Positions 9,800 to 18,386 of a stretch of 64,000 bases of DNA are shown here, piece after piece. Below the pieces are notes generated by a model. The model ran no database searches. It had not been told where the DNA came from and was given only the letters and a program-made list of their open reading frames with translations. The stretch is from contig NZ_JACIEB010000004.1 in the NCBI RefSeq assembly GCF_014196635.1, positions 62,001 through 126,000 of the forward strand, written 5' to 3'. Each line of letters opens with the position of its first letter. Positions within the stretch are counted from its first letter, which is position 1. The position numbers were made by a program, and so were the translations under genes. Source of the stretch: Sphingobium fontiphilum (lineage in GTDB: Bacteria; Pseudomonadota; Alphaproteobacteria; Sphingomonadales; Sphingomonadaceae).

Positions 9800-11148
9800 C
9801 GGCCATGACTGCCGGTGGCGCGACAGGTGATGGCGCCGATGCGATCCGCGAGTGGATCGCCGCGAACATAGGCGGCGCGATCACGCGGTTCGAACCGATC
9901 GCCCGTTGGCGACAGGCGTGGGAAGTGGATGTGGATCGGGGCGGCGAACAGCTGCGCCTGCACGTTCGGGGCGAACGCGGCAGTGGGCTCGACAACCGTC
10001 CTTTGCGCCGGGAATTTGACGCGCTGGGCCATCTTGCCGCCTCCGGCATTCCGGTGCCCCGGCTCTTCGGCTGGTGCGACAACCCCCGCGCCATCATCAT
10101 GGAGAACCTGGCCGATACGCCCTTCCTCGGCAATCTGGACGGCGACCCCCAGCTTCAGAGCATGGTCGAAGATTATGCCGCGATCATGGCGGACATCCAT
10201 CGGCTCGATCCCGCGCCCTTCGCTGCGATGGGGATAGAGGCGCCGGTGGGCGCAGAGGCGGTCGCCACCGAATATCTGGAATTTGCCGAAGGCATATATG
10301 ACGAAACGCCGCATCCCCCCAATGCGCTGATCGCCTTCTGTCGGGGCTGGCTGCGACGCCACTTGCCGCTCCATCGCGAGCGGCTGGCGCCGGTGATTGG
10401 CGACGCGCCGCAATTTTTCCATGATGGCGGGCGCGTTACCGCGATCTACGACCTGGAACTGGTGAAGCTCGCCGATCCGATGCTCGACATCGCCTCGATC
10501 CGTCTGCGCGACACGAACGAGCCGATCGCCGACGTGGAAGCGGTGCTGGCCCGTTATGAGCGGGAGATGGGCGAGCCGCTCGATCAGGCCGCCCTGAGCT
10601 ATTATACCGTGCTGCTGTTCATCGCCGTGCCGATGATATCGACCCCGGCGCTGGCCCCGCGACCGCACCCGGCCTTGGTGGAATATCTGTCCTGGTTCCT
10701 CGCCTCTTCGCGCGGCGCGATCGAAGCGGTCGCGGAAGCGAAGGGCATCGCGCTCGATCCGGTCGAAAAGGTCGAAAAGGCGTCGACAGTTCATGACGGC
10801 GCTTTCGAAGACCTCGTCGCGCAGTGCGCAGACCTGCAACCTTCGGGGTTCATTCGCCAGGCTCCGGCCCTCGCGCTTGCTTATTATGTACGTAATGCGA
10901 ACGCGCTGGCCGCTCCGATCGACGCGGCCGATCGCGCCGATGCGCGCGCTTTGCTGGGCATTGATGCCGACCCCGCCGTCAATCTCGACAGCATCCTGGA
11001 GGATTTCGTCGTTCAGGCCAGCCCGGAGCAGGATGAGGCTCTGGTCCGGCTATTTCATCGGCGCGCCATGCGGCAGCTTCAGTTGCTCGAGGATTATCCC
11101 GCCCCCATCGTCAACCGCGGTCTTCAGCCCCTCCGTCGACGGCGCTGA
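9796..11148 (+). CDS. Phosphotransferase (APH-fold kinase-like) with altered catalytic motif
   Basis: 450-residue aminoglycoside-phosphotransferase/choline-kinase-fold protein. The canonical HGD-x4-N loop is replaced by IGDAPQ: the aspartate is kept (Asp203), while the histidine and asparagine are lost. The metal-binding aspartate survives in AIYDLE (Asp219). The first ~15 residues are low-complexity. It overlaps the epoxide-hydrolase-like gene by ATGA. The paralogue at 35166-36533 shares the altered motif with identical 16-residue spacing and also overlaps an NTF2-fold gene. Possible role: phosphorylation of a substrate hydroxyl, or a degenerate binding protein. It is not expected to be an antibiotic-resistance enzyme. 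Confidence 0.85.
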   Translation: MTAMTAGGATGDGADAIREWIAANIGGAITRFEPIARWRQAWEVDVDRGGEQLRLHVRGERGSGLDNRPLRREFDALGHLAASGIPVPRLFGWCDNPRAIIMENLADTPFLGNLDGDPQLQSMVEDYAAIMADIHRLDPAPFAAMGIEAPVGAEAVATEYLEFAEGIYDETPHPPNALIAFCRGWLRRHLPLHRERLAPVIGDAPQFFHDGGRVTAIYDLELVKLADPMLDIASIRLRDTNEPIADVEAVLARYEREMGEPLDQAALSYYTVLLFIAVPMISTPALAPRPHPALVEYLSWFLASSRGAIEAVAEAKGIALDPVEKVEKASTVHDGAFEDLVAQCADLQPSGFIRQAPALALAYYVRNANALAAPIDAADRADARALLGIDADPAVNLDSILEDFVVQASPEQDEALVRLFHRRAMRQLQLLEDYPAPIVNRGLQPLRRRR

Positions 11149-11496
11149 ACTGAGCGGGAGGAGAACGGATTGCGTCAGCGACCTTGCGTTGTTGGTCGCC
11201 GAACGCGGTATTTGGATGCGGGTGACCTCGACACCGGTCGCATGAATTGCATGGGCCTTGGCGACGAGCCGCCGTGCAATGAAAAACCAATTGTGCGATC
11301 CTCGGGCGCTATCTCGATAACCCCATGTCATTGTCCGTCGCGCCAAAAGGGCGCGCGATATTAGATTGCAAGCGTCATCCAGCCTAAGTCGTCCGATAAT
11401 ATTCTGTCTTGCAATAGACCGAGCGACCCCTGCCGGATGATGGGACCAACGGTGGCGTCCGGCATATTGTCGGGCGGTATGATGTGGAGCGGGTCC
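11149..11496. other. Non-coding or decayed stretch between the phosphotransferase and gene remnants
   Basis: About 350 bases with no reading frame I can assign. Short open frames on both strands have no recognisable motif or credible ribosome site. The base composition looks slightly less GC-rich than the flanking genes. Given the remnants just downstream, it is most likely decayed coding sequence, but nothing in it can be named. Confidence 0.4.
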
Positions 11497-11663
11497 ATGA
11501 CAGGCCTCAGGATTGTCGATGCAATCGATCTGCATTGCCATTTTGGTCCCGATGCTGTTGGCGGGCCTCTTCGGCCAGACGATCATAGGGTAGCCGGACT
11601 GGACGCCGCGCGGGAGGCATTGGCCAGCGGTCACCGAGCCATCGTGCTGAAATCGCATAGTTT
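11497..11663 (+). pseudogene. Remnant of a DUF6282-like amidohydrolase/PHP-type gene (N-terminus only)
   Basis: From the ATG at 11497 the frame reads an N-terminus of the DUF6282 type. The metal-site signature IDLHCHFGPDA is followed about 30 residues later by REALASGHRAIVLKSH, which resembles the beta-strand of the family. Those proteins are normally near 300 residues; here the similarity ends after about 55 and the frame stops at 11736. It abuts an SDR fragment in another frame. Recognition is from memory of the family, so moderate confidence. Confidence 0.5.
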
Positions 11664-11759
11664 CCTGTCACCGGCGCTGGCGGCGCAGGATTGCTGGGGG
11701 GCGCCATGGCGAAGGCGTTTGCGGGCAATGGCGTAGAGATAGTGCTTGCTGACATCGCC
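11664..11759 (+). pseudogene. N-terminal remnant of a short-chain dehydrogenase
   Basis: Reading in the frame of base 11664, without a start codon, gives VTGAGGAGLLGGAMAKAFA followed by NGVEIVLADIA. This is a textbook SDR first strand, glycine-rich turn and second strand with its acidic end. A TAG precedes it, and after 11759 the similarity stops, the frame ending at 11866 without SDR features. It is about 32 residues of a normal 250. It joins directly to the DUF6282-like remnant, so the site looks like a recombination or deletion junction. Confidence 0.55.
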
Positions 11760-11900
11760 AATCACTTTCAGACGCCCGATCGCCCGATCGCCATACCAAG
11801 CCTGGAAACCTGTCAGGTAGCGGATGGCCCTTTGACCATCCGCTATTTCCAACAAATGACGGATTGAGAGAGCGGGGCGCGGGCGGCGTGGCCGCCCGGC

Positions 11901-12701
11901 TCAGGCTCCCGCCTCCATGAAAGCGAGCAGGTCGGCGTAATGCGGCTGGTGGACCAGTCCGCCGCCTGAAATGGAGATGTTTTCGCCTGTGATGTAGCGG
12001 GACTCGTCCGAGGCAAGGAACGCCACCAGCGCGGCGATGTCGTCGGGCGTGCCGAATTCCGGGGTCAAAATGTGCCGCTGGATGATTTCTTTCAGCCCCG
12101 GCACTGTCTTTTCGAGCGCGGGCGTCAGCACGACGCCGGGTGCGATGCTGTTGCAGCGGATATTCTGTCGGCCATGCTGGGTCGCCACATATTTGGTGAG
12201 GCCGATGATCGCCGCCTTGGTCGAACCATAGGCGATACGCGCCAGATCGCCGGCGCTGCCGGAATTGGACGCTGTATTGATGATCGATCCGCCGCCGCCG
12301 GCGACCATGTGCGGGATCGCATATTTGCAGCCCAGCAGATAGCCGGTCAGGTTGATATCGAGAATTTCCTGCCAGATGGGAAGCGGTATGTCCGGAGCGG
12401 TGGTGTCCTGGGGACTTTTGACCGGATCGGTCATCGCCGCATTGTTGTGAAGAATGTCGAGACGGCCGAAATGGCCAACGGCCCGCTCGACCATGGCTTT
12501 GACCGACGCGGCGTCCGCAGCGTCGAACTGCACCGCGAGCGCCATCTCTCCGAGCGGTTCGGCGGCTTTCACGGCGGAGTCTTCGAACAGATCGGCGATC
12601 ACCACCTGCGCGCCCTCTTCAACCATACGGCGCGCAACGGCAGCGCCGATGCCGCCGCCGCCGCCGGTGACGATCGCAACCTTGCCTTCCAGTCTTTTCA
12701 T
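11901..12701 (-). CDS. Short-chain dehydrogenase/reductase (classical SDR)
   Basis: 266-residue NAD(P)-dependent oxidoreductase. Seen: cofactor motif TGGGGGIG near the N-terminus, the second-strand acidic residue in VVIADLF, NNAA, the catalytic Ser of NTASNSG, and Tyr/Lys in AYGSTKAA. The C-terminus has SGGGLVHQPHYADL, close to the GGFTAHQPTMVDF ending of the broken SDR at 42466-43001, so the two are paralogues. The ATG at 12701 is preferred (GAGAGGAATAGCGGGAAG upstream) over the ATG at 12737. It is divergent from the MFS gene at 12946. Probable role: interconversion of a substrate alcohol and ketone. Confidence 0.92.
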   Translation of the reverse strand: MKRLEGKVAIVTGGGGGIGAAVARRMVEEGAQVVIADLFEDSAVKAAEPLGEMALAVQFDAADAASVKAMVERAVGHFGRLDILHNNAAMTDPVKSPQDTTAPDIPLPIWQEILDINLTGYLLGCKYAIPHMVAGGGGSIINTASNSGSAGDLARIAYGSTKAAIIGLTKYVATQHGRQNIRCNSIAPGVVLTPALEKTVPGLKEIIQRHILTPEFGTPDDIAALVAFLASDESRYITGENISISGGGLVHQPHYADLLAFMEAGA

Positions 12702-12945
12702 CTTCCCGCTATTCCTCTCCATTGCGGCGACAGGCATGACAGCCAGGTCGCGCCGTTTTCCGGCGAGTGATGATGAGGCATCGCGCCGTCATGCCTTCTA
12801 CCTTTGGACAGGTTCGAGCGATGCGGGCCGGTCGAACGAATATGTCCGCGCAGCGATAGTCGGCGCGCGGGCGATAGCCCGAGGCGACGCATGCGCCGCC
12901 ACACTGACATAAGGATGGGGGAAAGGGTCATGACAGAGGGGAGCG

Positions 12946-14316
12946 ATGCAATATCCTTCATCCAGGGGCGGGACGCCGGCGCTGATGCCGGCAGAGGGGC
13001 CGTTGCCGATCGCTAACAGGCGGGTTCTGGTCTGGACGATCATCGCGCTGTTCCTGCTGAACTGCCTCAACTATATCGACCGCCTGCTCTTTTCGGTCGC
13101 CCAGGAACGGATCAAGGTCGATCTTGGCCTCAGCGACTTTCAGCTGGGTCTGATCGGCGGGCCTGCCTTCGCCATCCTCTACACCCTGTTCAGTTTTCCG
13201 ATCGCCAGGGCGGCTGATCGGGGTCGACGGGTCGGCATCATCGCGACGTCGCTGACCCTGTGGAGCGCCATGACGGCGTTTTGCGGCGTTGCGGCCAATT
13301 TCGTCCAGATGCTGATTGGCAGGGCGGCGGTCAGCATCGGCGAAGCGGGATGCACGCCCGCGTCCCACTCGCTCATCTCCGACGCCTTTCCGGCGGAGCG
13401 GCGCACGACCGTCATCGCCATCTTTGCGGTCGCCGGTCCGTTCGGTGCAATCGTCGCGGCGGTGGCGGGCGGCGCCCTGATTGCGTTGTACGGCTGGCGG
13501 GCGACCTTCATCATATGCGGTGTGGCGGGCCTGTTGCTGGCGATTTTGTTCAGCCTTTCCGTCCCCGAACCGCATCGGCGCCATGTGTCCCGATCTTCCT
13601 CCTTTCTTCATACCACCCGCCACCTGCTCGGACGCAGAAGCTTTGCGCTGGTCGCACTTGCGGGCGGGATTGCGGGCGTCGGCAGCTATGCCAACCAGCA
13701 ATATATGGTTTCCTTTCTGATGCGGGCCCATGGCCTGCCCTTGGGAACGGCCTCTCTGTTGATGGGTCTGGTGATCGGGGGTGTCGGCATCCTGTTCACG
13801 CTGGTCGGCGGGCCAGTGATGGACCTGGGGCGGCGTCGCTATCCCCGGATCAGGGCATGGCTCCCCTGTCTCGGCCTGCTCTGGTGCGGGGCGCTCTACG
13901 CGGTCGCGTTTCAGCTGCCAACGGTAGGCATGGCGATAGCCCTGATGCTGTTCGCTTCGATGGGCCAGCATTTCTACATGCCCGCCATGTATGCGCACGG
14001 CCAGGACGTCGCCCCGCCGCACATGCGCGCCATGGCGTCAGCGATCATCATCGCCACCAGTTCCGTCATAGGATATGGCTTCGGCCCGCCGCTGGTAGGC
14101 TTCGTCAGCGACATGCTGGCGCAGGCGGCGCGCGTTTCCGCTGGCCTCGATCCTGCCGCTTGCGCCCGGCGTGCGACGGAGGCCTGTGCGGCAGCCAGCG
14201 CGCAGGGACTGCGCCTCTCGCTCAGCTTCGGATCCTGCTTTTTCGTGCTTGCCGCCGGCCTTTTCGCGCTGGCGAGCCGATGGATGGCGGACGATGTCAG
14301 CGACGACCATCGGTAA
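12946..14316 (+). CDS. MFS transporter, 456 residues
   Basis: Twelve-helix inner-membrane permease. Seen: LNYIDRLLFSVAQE in helix 1, ARAADRGRR after helix 2, and SIGEAGCTPASHSLISDAFPAERR around helices 4-5, all typical of the spinster-like/hexuronate MFS branch. The start at 12946 follows AGAGGGGAGCG. It is divergent from an SDR and followed by an AraC regulator. It is less similar to the MFS proteins at 4602 and 47045 than they are to each other, and has longer C-terminal loops. Substrate unknown; probably a metabolite of the pathway. Confidence 0.92.
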   Translation: MQYPSSRGGTPALMPAEGPLPIANRRVLVWTIIALFLLNCLNYIDRLLFSVAQERIKVDLGLSDFQLGLIGGPAFAILYTLFSFPIARAADRGRRVGIIATSLTLWSAMTAFCGVAANFVQMLIGRAAVSIGEAGCTPASHSLISDAFPAERRTTVIAIFAVAGPFGAIVAAVAGGALIALYGWRATFIICGVAGLLLAILFSLSVPEPHRRHVSRSSSFLHTTRHLLGRRSFALVALAGGIAGVGSYANQQYMVSFLMRAHGLPLGTASLLMGLVIGGVGILFTLVGGPVMDLGRRRYPRIRAWLPCLGLLWCGALYAVAFQLPTVGMAIALMLFASMGQHFYMPAMYAHGQDVAPPHMRAMASAIIIATSSVIGYGFGPPLVGFVSDMLAQAARVSAGLDPAACARRATEACAAASAQGLRLSLSFGSCFFVLAAGLFALASRWMADDVSDDHR

Positions 14317-14406
14317 TCGCTTGCCATCTGCGACCAACGGGCAAATAATATGGGCGCCTTTACCGGCGGCTTATAAAAGCCTGCCGACGGCATGAAGAGG
14401 TGGAGG

Positions 14407-15294
14407 ATGCGAGAGGAAGCCGCAGCGACCATACCCCTATGCGCGCCGCACACGGCGTCGCATTTCCATGTCGAACGGCAAATCCATACCAATGGCATTT
14501 TTGCCGACATCCGTCATTTCGGCTGGACCCAGAGCAGCCGGTCGGTTTTTCGGCCTGATTCCTACTATCTCGACTTTTCCATCGGCCCGCGCTGTCCCGC
14601 GTCGCGTTTCTTCAAAAGCGAACGGCAACTTGCCGATCCTCCGGGCGATATCGTTTTTCTGCCCAAGGGCGGCGCCTTCGCGACGCTCAGCGAACCCGGT
14701 GAGCATAGCCTATTATGTCTGACCTTCGCCAATGAGCGGGCCATGCAGCTGTTCGAGGATGACAGTGTTGCTCATCTGTCGCCATGTCAGGATGTGCAGA
14801 TCGGTCGGGTGCGACAGGGACTCGCGCGTTTGGTGGAAGAATTGCGCAATCCCGGTTTCGGGCAGGACATCCTGCTGGAAAGCATGGCGCTGATGCTGGT
14901 CGTTGAACTGTGCCGGCATTTTCGCAGCGCGCAATATGATGATCGCAGCGCCCATGGACAAATGCCGGGCTGGCGGCTGCGGCGCGTCAAGGATCGGATA
15001 GAGGCCGACTTGGCGGGCAGCTTGTCAGTGGCGGATCTCGCGGCGGAAATCCGCACCAGCCCGCGCCATCTGATCCGCACCTTCAAGGCCACGACCGGCA
15101 CGACGCTGACAGATTATATCGCCGGCCGCCGGATCGTCAGGGCGCAGGAGCAACTGGCGCACGAGGATCTGATGATCAAGATGATCGCCGGCAATTGCGG
15201 GTTTCAGAGCGCGGCGGCCTTTTCCGCCGCTTTCCGAAAGGCGACGGGCATGACGCCGCGCGAATATCGCGAGGCGCGGATCGGCATGGGCTGA
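14407..15294 (+). CDS. AraC-family transcriptional regulator
   Basis: 295-residue regulator. The C-terminal double helix-turn-helix is clear: LSVADLAAEIRTSPRHLIRTFK, then LMIKMIAGNCGFQSAAAFSAAFRK and MTPREYRE. The N-terminal half resembles the sensing domain of the AraC genes at 5881 and 38311. I prefer the ATG at 14407 (GAAGAGGTGG just upstream) to the one at 14392, which has no ribosome site. It sits ahead of the LuxE/LuxC-like operon and may control it or the upstream MFS gene. Confidence 0.9.
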   Translation: MREEAAATIPLCAPHTASHFHVERQIHTNGIFADIRHFGWTQSSRSVFRPDSYYLDFSIGPRCPASRFFKSERQLADPPGDIVFLPKGGAFATLSEPGEHSLLCLTFANERAMQLFEDDSVAHLSPCQDVQIGRVRQGLARLVEELRNPGFGQDILLESMALMLVVELCRHFRSAQYDDRSAHGQMPGWRLRRVKDRIEADLAGSLSVADLAAEIRTSPRHLIRTFKATTGTTLTDYIAGRRIVRAQEQLAHEDLMIKMIAGNCGFQSAAAFSAAFRKATGMTPREYREARIGMG

Positions 15295-15489
15295 TCGACG
15301 GGCTCTTCCCTGACCCAAGCGCCCTGCTCCAGGGGAGTGGCGCGCGCAATTGCTATGCCGCTGGCGAATGGCGATGGTCGCATCATGTCCGCATGGCGAT
15401 GTTTGGGCGCGCCGACGGTAGGCATCGGCATTGCCGGGACGGCAGGACGACCGGCACAATCCGCTTTGAAAGAAAGGCGGACACTCTGC

Positions 15490-16905
15490 ATGACCAGCTA
15501 CCTCGATCGTCTGATCGCCGACCCCACCAGTTTTCATGACGCGCCCTATGCGCAGGCCTTCACGCTTAGCCGGGAGGAAATCGACAGGCTTCATCTGGAA
15601 GGCGCGCGCAAGCGCTTTGCCGAATTGCGGCCCGGCCTCTCGGTGCTGGACAAGCTGGCGCGCGAGCAGGGCATCGAGACTATCGAGACGATCGACGATC
15701 TGGCGCCGCTGCTGTTTCCGCACACCGTCTATAAATCCTATCCGATCAGCTATCTGGAACGGAGCCGTTTCGACAAGCTGACCAAATGGCTTGCGGGACT
15801 GACGATCAGCGACATTTCCCACGTCGATGCCAGCGGTATCGAGACGATCGACGACTGGGTCGACCTGCTCGACGCTGAAACTGACCTGACCATCCAGCAT
15901 ACGTCCGGCACCACCGGTAAGCTGAGCTTCGTGCCCCGCACCAAGGCCCAGTGGCGCGAAACGATCATCCATTCCGCGATCATCATCCGCGACTGGTGGC
16001 CTGGCCGGGGGCCGGACATATTGAAGGACGGGATGCCGATCATCATTCCAGGCTATCGCTACGGCGCAGCCGCGATGCAGCGCGGTAACGGCATTCAGGT
16101 CGATCTCTATGCCAAGGGCGAGGAAAACACCTTGTTCCTCTATCCCAACGCCCGGTTCAGCGCGGACATCGCCTCGCTGGGCGGCCGCCTGCGTGCGGCG
16201 GAGGCGCGGGGTGAGGCCGGCATGATCGACATTCCGCCGGTCCTGCTGGAACGACGGGAGGCGCTGCTGGAACTGGAGCGGCGTCGGCCCGACGACCTCA
16301 AGCATTTCTTCAGCGAGGCGCAGCGACGTTTCCGTGGGCGCGACGTCTATGTGACGGCGATGTGGGCGATCCTCTACGACTGGGCGGAGGAGGGGCTGAA
16401 GCGCGGCCTTAAGAACGTCTTCGGCAAGGGCAGCGTGCTGCTGACCGGCGGTGGCAAGAAGGGCAAGGAACTGCCCGACGACTGGCGTGAGCGCGTGCTC
16501 GAATTTCTGGGTTTCGATACCATCTATGAAATGTACGCCACATCCGAACAGATGGGTCTGTCGATGATGTGCGAGCATGGCCATTATCACATCCCGCCGA
16601 TCCAGATCCCGTTCCTGCTCGACCCGGCGACCGGCAAGCCCTTGCCGCGCAAGGACGGCCTGACCGGCCGCTTCGCCTCGTTCGACCTGATGCCCAATAC
16701 CTATTGGGCCGGGCTGGTGACGGGGGATGAGATCACGCTGGCGGGCTGGGAAAAGCCCTGCGCTTGCGGCCGCACCGGACCCCACGTCATTCCGCCGGTG
16801 CGTCGTTACAGCGAGAAAGAGGGCGGCGACGACCGCATCGTCTGCGCCGGTGCGCCCGAAGCGCATGATCGCGCCCTCGAATTTCTTGCTGAACTGTCGA
16901 TGTGA
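15490..16905 (+). CDS. LuxE-like acyl-protein synthetase (carboxylate-activating)
   Basis: 471-residue member of the LuxE/phenylacetate-CoA-ligase-like adenylating fold. It would activate a carboxylic acid with ATP and hand the acyl group to the LuxC-type reductase. Seen: the nucleotide-loop HTSGTTGKLSF and a C-terminal region with EMYATSEQ and CACGRTGPH. The family is usually about 370 residues, so this is an extended version. Its stop lies 8 bases before the LuxC-like ATG, so they form an operon. The paralogue at 22601-23977 sits in an equivalent pair. No LuxA, LuxB or LuxD is present, so bioluminescence is not implied. The role in acid reduction is inference. Confidence 0.82.
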   Translation: MTSYLDRLIADPTSFHDAPYAQAFTLSREEIDRLHLEGARKRFAELRPGLSVLDKLAREQGIETIETIDDLAPLLFPHTVYKSYPISYLERSRFDKLTKWLAGLTISDISHVDASGIETIDDWVDLLDAETDLTIQHTSGTTGKLSFVPRTKAQWRETIIHSAIIIRDWWPGRGPDILKDGMPIIIPGYRYGAAAMQRGNGIQVDLYAKGEENTLFLYPNARFSADIASLGGRLRAAEARGEAGMIDIPPVLLERREALLELERRRPDDLKHFFSEAQRRFRGRDVYVTAMWAILYDWAEEGLKRGLKNVFGKGSVLLTGGGKKGKELPDDWRERVLEFLGFDTIYEMYATSEQMGLSMMCEHGHYHIPPIQIPFLLDPATGKPLPRKDGLTGRFASFDLMPNTYWAGLVTGDEITLAGWEKPCACGRTGPHVIPPVRRYSEKEGGDDRIVCAGAPEAHDRALEFLAELSM

Positions 16906-16913
16906 GAAGAGCC

Positions 16914-18371
16914 ATGACCGAAGATTTTCGCGTTCCCCTCATCATCCGGGGCCAGATTATTGATGATGCAGAAATCAGCTATGGTGGCCGCCGGGGCGGC
17001 GTCAGCTTCTCGGCCCCCGACATCGCCAAACATGTGTCCCGCCTGCCGCTGCGCACCCCTTCGGCCATGGCCGATCTCTATGCACTGAGCTTCGACGAGA
17101 TACTGGACTTCCTCGTCGCCCTGGGGGAGCGGCTGGATTTCGGGCAGAACCGCCATTTGCAGGATGCGTTTCGCCTGTCCTGCGAAACCTCCGGCCTGTC
17201 GGAGAGCATCCTTCGCACCCATTTCCAGCATATTGGCGCGGCGTTCGACCGGGGCGAGATGCGGCGGATGATGGATCGGTCCTGCGGGGTCGATTATCTG
17301 GAAGGCTGGGTCGATCAGGGTCCAAGCAGGTTCCCCGGCCTCACCGCGCGCACCCGCGCCTTTGGCGCGCGGACCGTGCATGTGATCGCGGGCAACGCGC
17401 CGATCGTCTCGATCCTGACAGTCATTCGCAACGCATTGACCCGTTCGGACGCCATCATCAAGCTGCCGTCGAACGATCCGCTGACCGCCGCGGCGCTCGT
17501 GCGCACCATGGTGGAGATGGACCCCGACCATCCGCTATCGAAACATGTTTCGGTCGCCTATTGGAAGGGCGGCGACGAGCAGGTGGAATCGGCCATCTAC
17601 GATCCGCGCGGCGTTGAAAAGATCATCGCCTGGGGCGGTTTCGATTCGGTCAAGCACATCACCCGATATCTCCAGCCGGGAATCGACCTCATCACCCAGG
17701 ATCCCAAGCTGTCGGGCACGATCATCGGTCGGGAGGCCTTCGCCGATGAGGGTACGCTGGGGCAAGTGGCGCGGCGTCTGGCGCTCGATATCGGCGCGCA
17801 GAACCAGGAAGGCTGCGTGTCGGCCCGCGTCATCTATGTCGAAAGCGGCACGGACGAGGAAGGGCTGGAGCGCGCCAACCGGCTGGGACGGCTGACATTC
17901 GACGCCTTGCAGCGGTTGCCGGACCATCTGAGTACGCCGCACAAGGCGTTTGACGGCGCACTCAAGGCCGAGATCGATGGCATACGCCTGAATGACGAGG
18001 AATATCGCATTTTCGGCGGCCGCGCCAATGAAGGGGCGGTGATCGTCAGCCAGGATGATTATCCGGTGGATTTTTCCCGTACGCTCGCCTGCCGCGTGGG
18101 CAATATTGTGCCGATCGACAGCACGGAAACGGCGGTGCGCGCGGTGAACGCCTATACCCAGACGGTGGGCATCTATCCCGACAGCCTCAAGACCGCGTTG
18201 CGCGATAGACTGGCATTTCAGGGCGCGCAGAGGATCGTCTCGCTGGGCGGCGCCGCCACGATGCAGCATAATATGGAAAGGCAGGACGCCATCGAACCCG
18301 TTCGCCGGATGGTGAAATGGGTGACGGAGGAACAGGCGTCGGGCGCCATGCTGGCCGCGCTCGCGGGCTGA
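16914..18371 (+). CDS. LuxC-like acyl-CoA/acyl-protein reductase
   Basis: 485-residue LuxC-family reductase (ALDH superfamily), forming an aldehyde from an activated acyl group with NADPH. Seen: HVIAGNAPIVS, the IIKLPSNDPLTAAAL cofactor segment, IIAWGG, and the catalytic cysteine in NQEGCVSARV (Cys301). An in-frame GTG at 16902 lies 12 bases upstream, but GAGAAG directly before the ATG at 16914 favours the latter. It forms an operon with the LuxE-like gene before it and the amidohydrolase 15 bases after it. A paralogue is at 21175-22590. Confidence 0.87.
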   Translation: MTEDFRVPLIIRGQIIDDAEISYGGRRGGVSFSAPDIAKHVSRLPLRTPSAMADLYALSFDEILDFLVALGERLDFGQNRHLQDAFRLSCETSGLSESILRTHFQHIGAAFDRGEMRRMMDRSCGVDYLEGWVDQGPSRFPGLTARTRAFGARTVHVIAGNAPIVSILTVIRNALTRSDAIIKLPSNDPLTAAALVRTMVEMDPDHPLSKHVSVAYWKGGDEQVESAIYDPRGVEKIIAWGGFDSVKHITRYLQPGIDLITQDPKLSGTIIGREAFADEGTLGQVARRLALDIGAQNQEGCVSARVIYVESGTDEEGLERANRLGRLTFDALQRLPDHLSTPHKAFDGALKAEIDGIRLNDEEYRIFGGRANEGAVIVSQDDYPVDFSRTLACRVGNIVPIDSTETAVRAVNAYTQTVGIYPDSLKTALRDRLAFQGAQRIVSLGGAATMQHNMERQDAIEPVRRMVKWVTEEQASGAMLAALAG

Positions 18372-18386
18372 TCGGAAGGAAGCGAC

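Noticed and set aside
11050-11658. 202-codon minus-strand open frame
   Set aside because: Overlaps the phosphotransferase end and the gene remnants, with no recognisable motif.
14364-14386. Imperfect hairpin with a bulge upstream of the AraC gene at 14407
   Set aside because: Short, bulged and not followed by T residues; could be chance.
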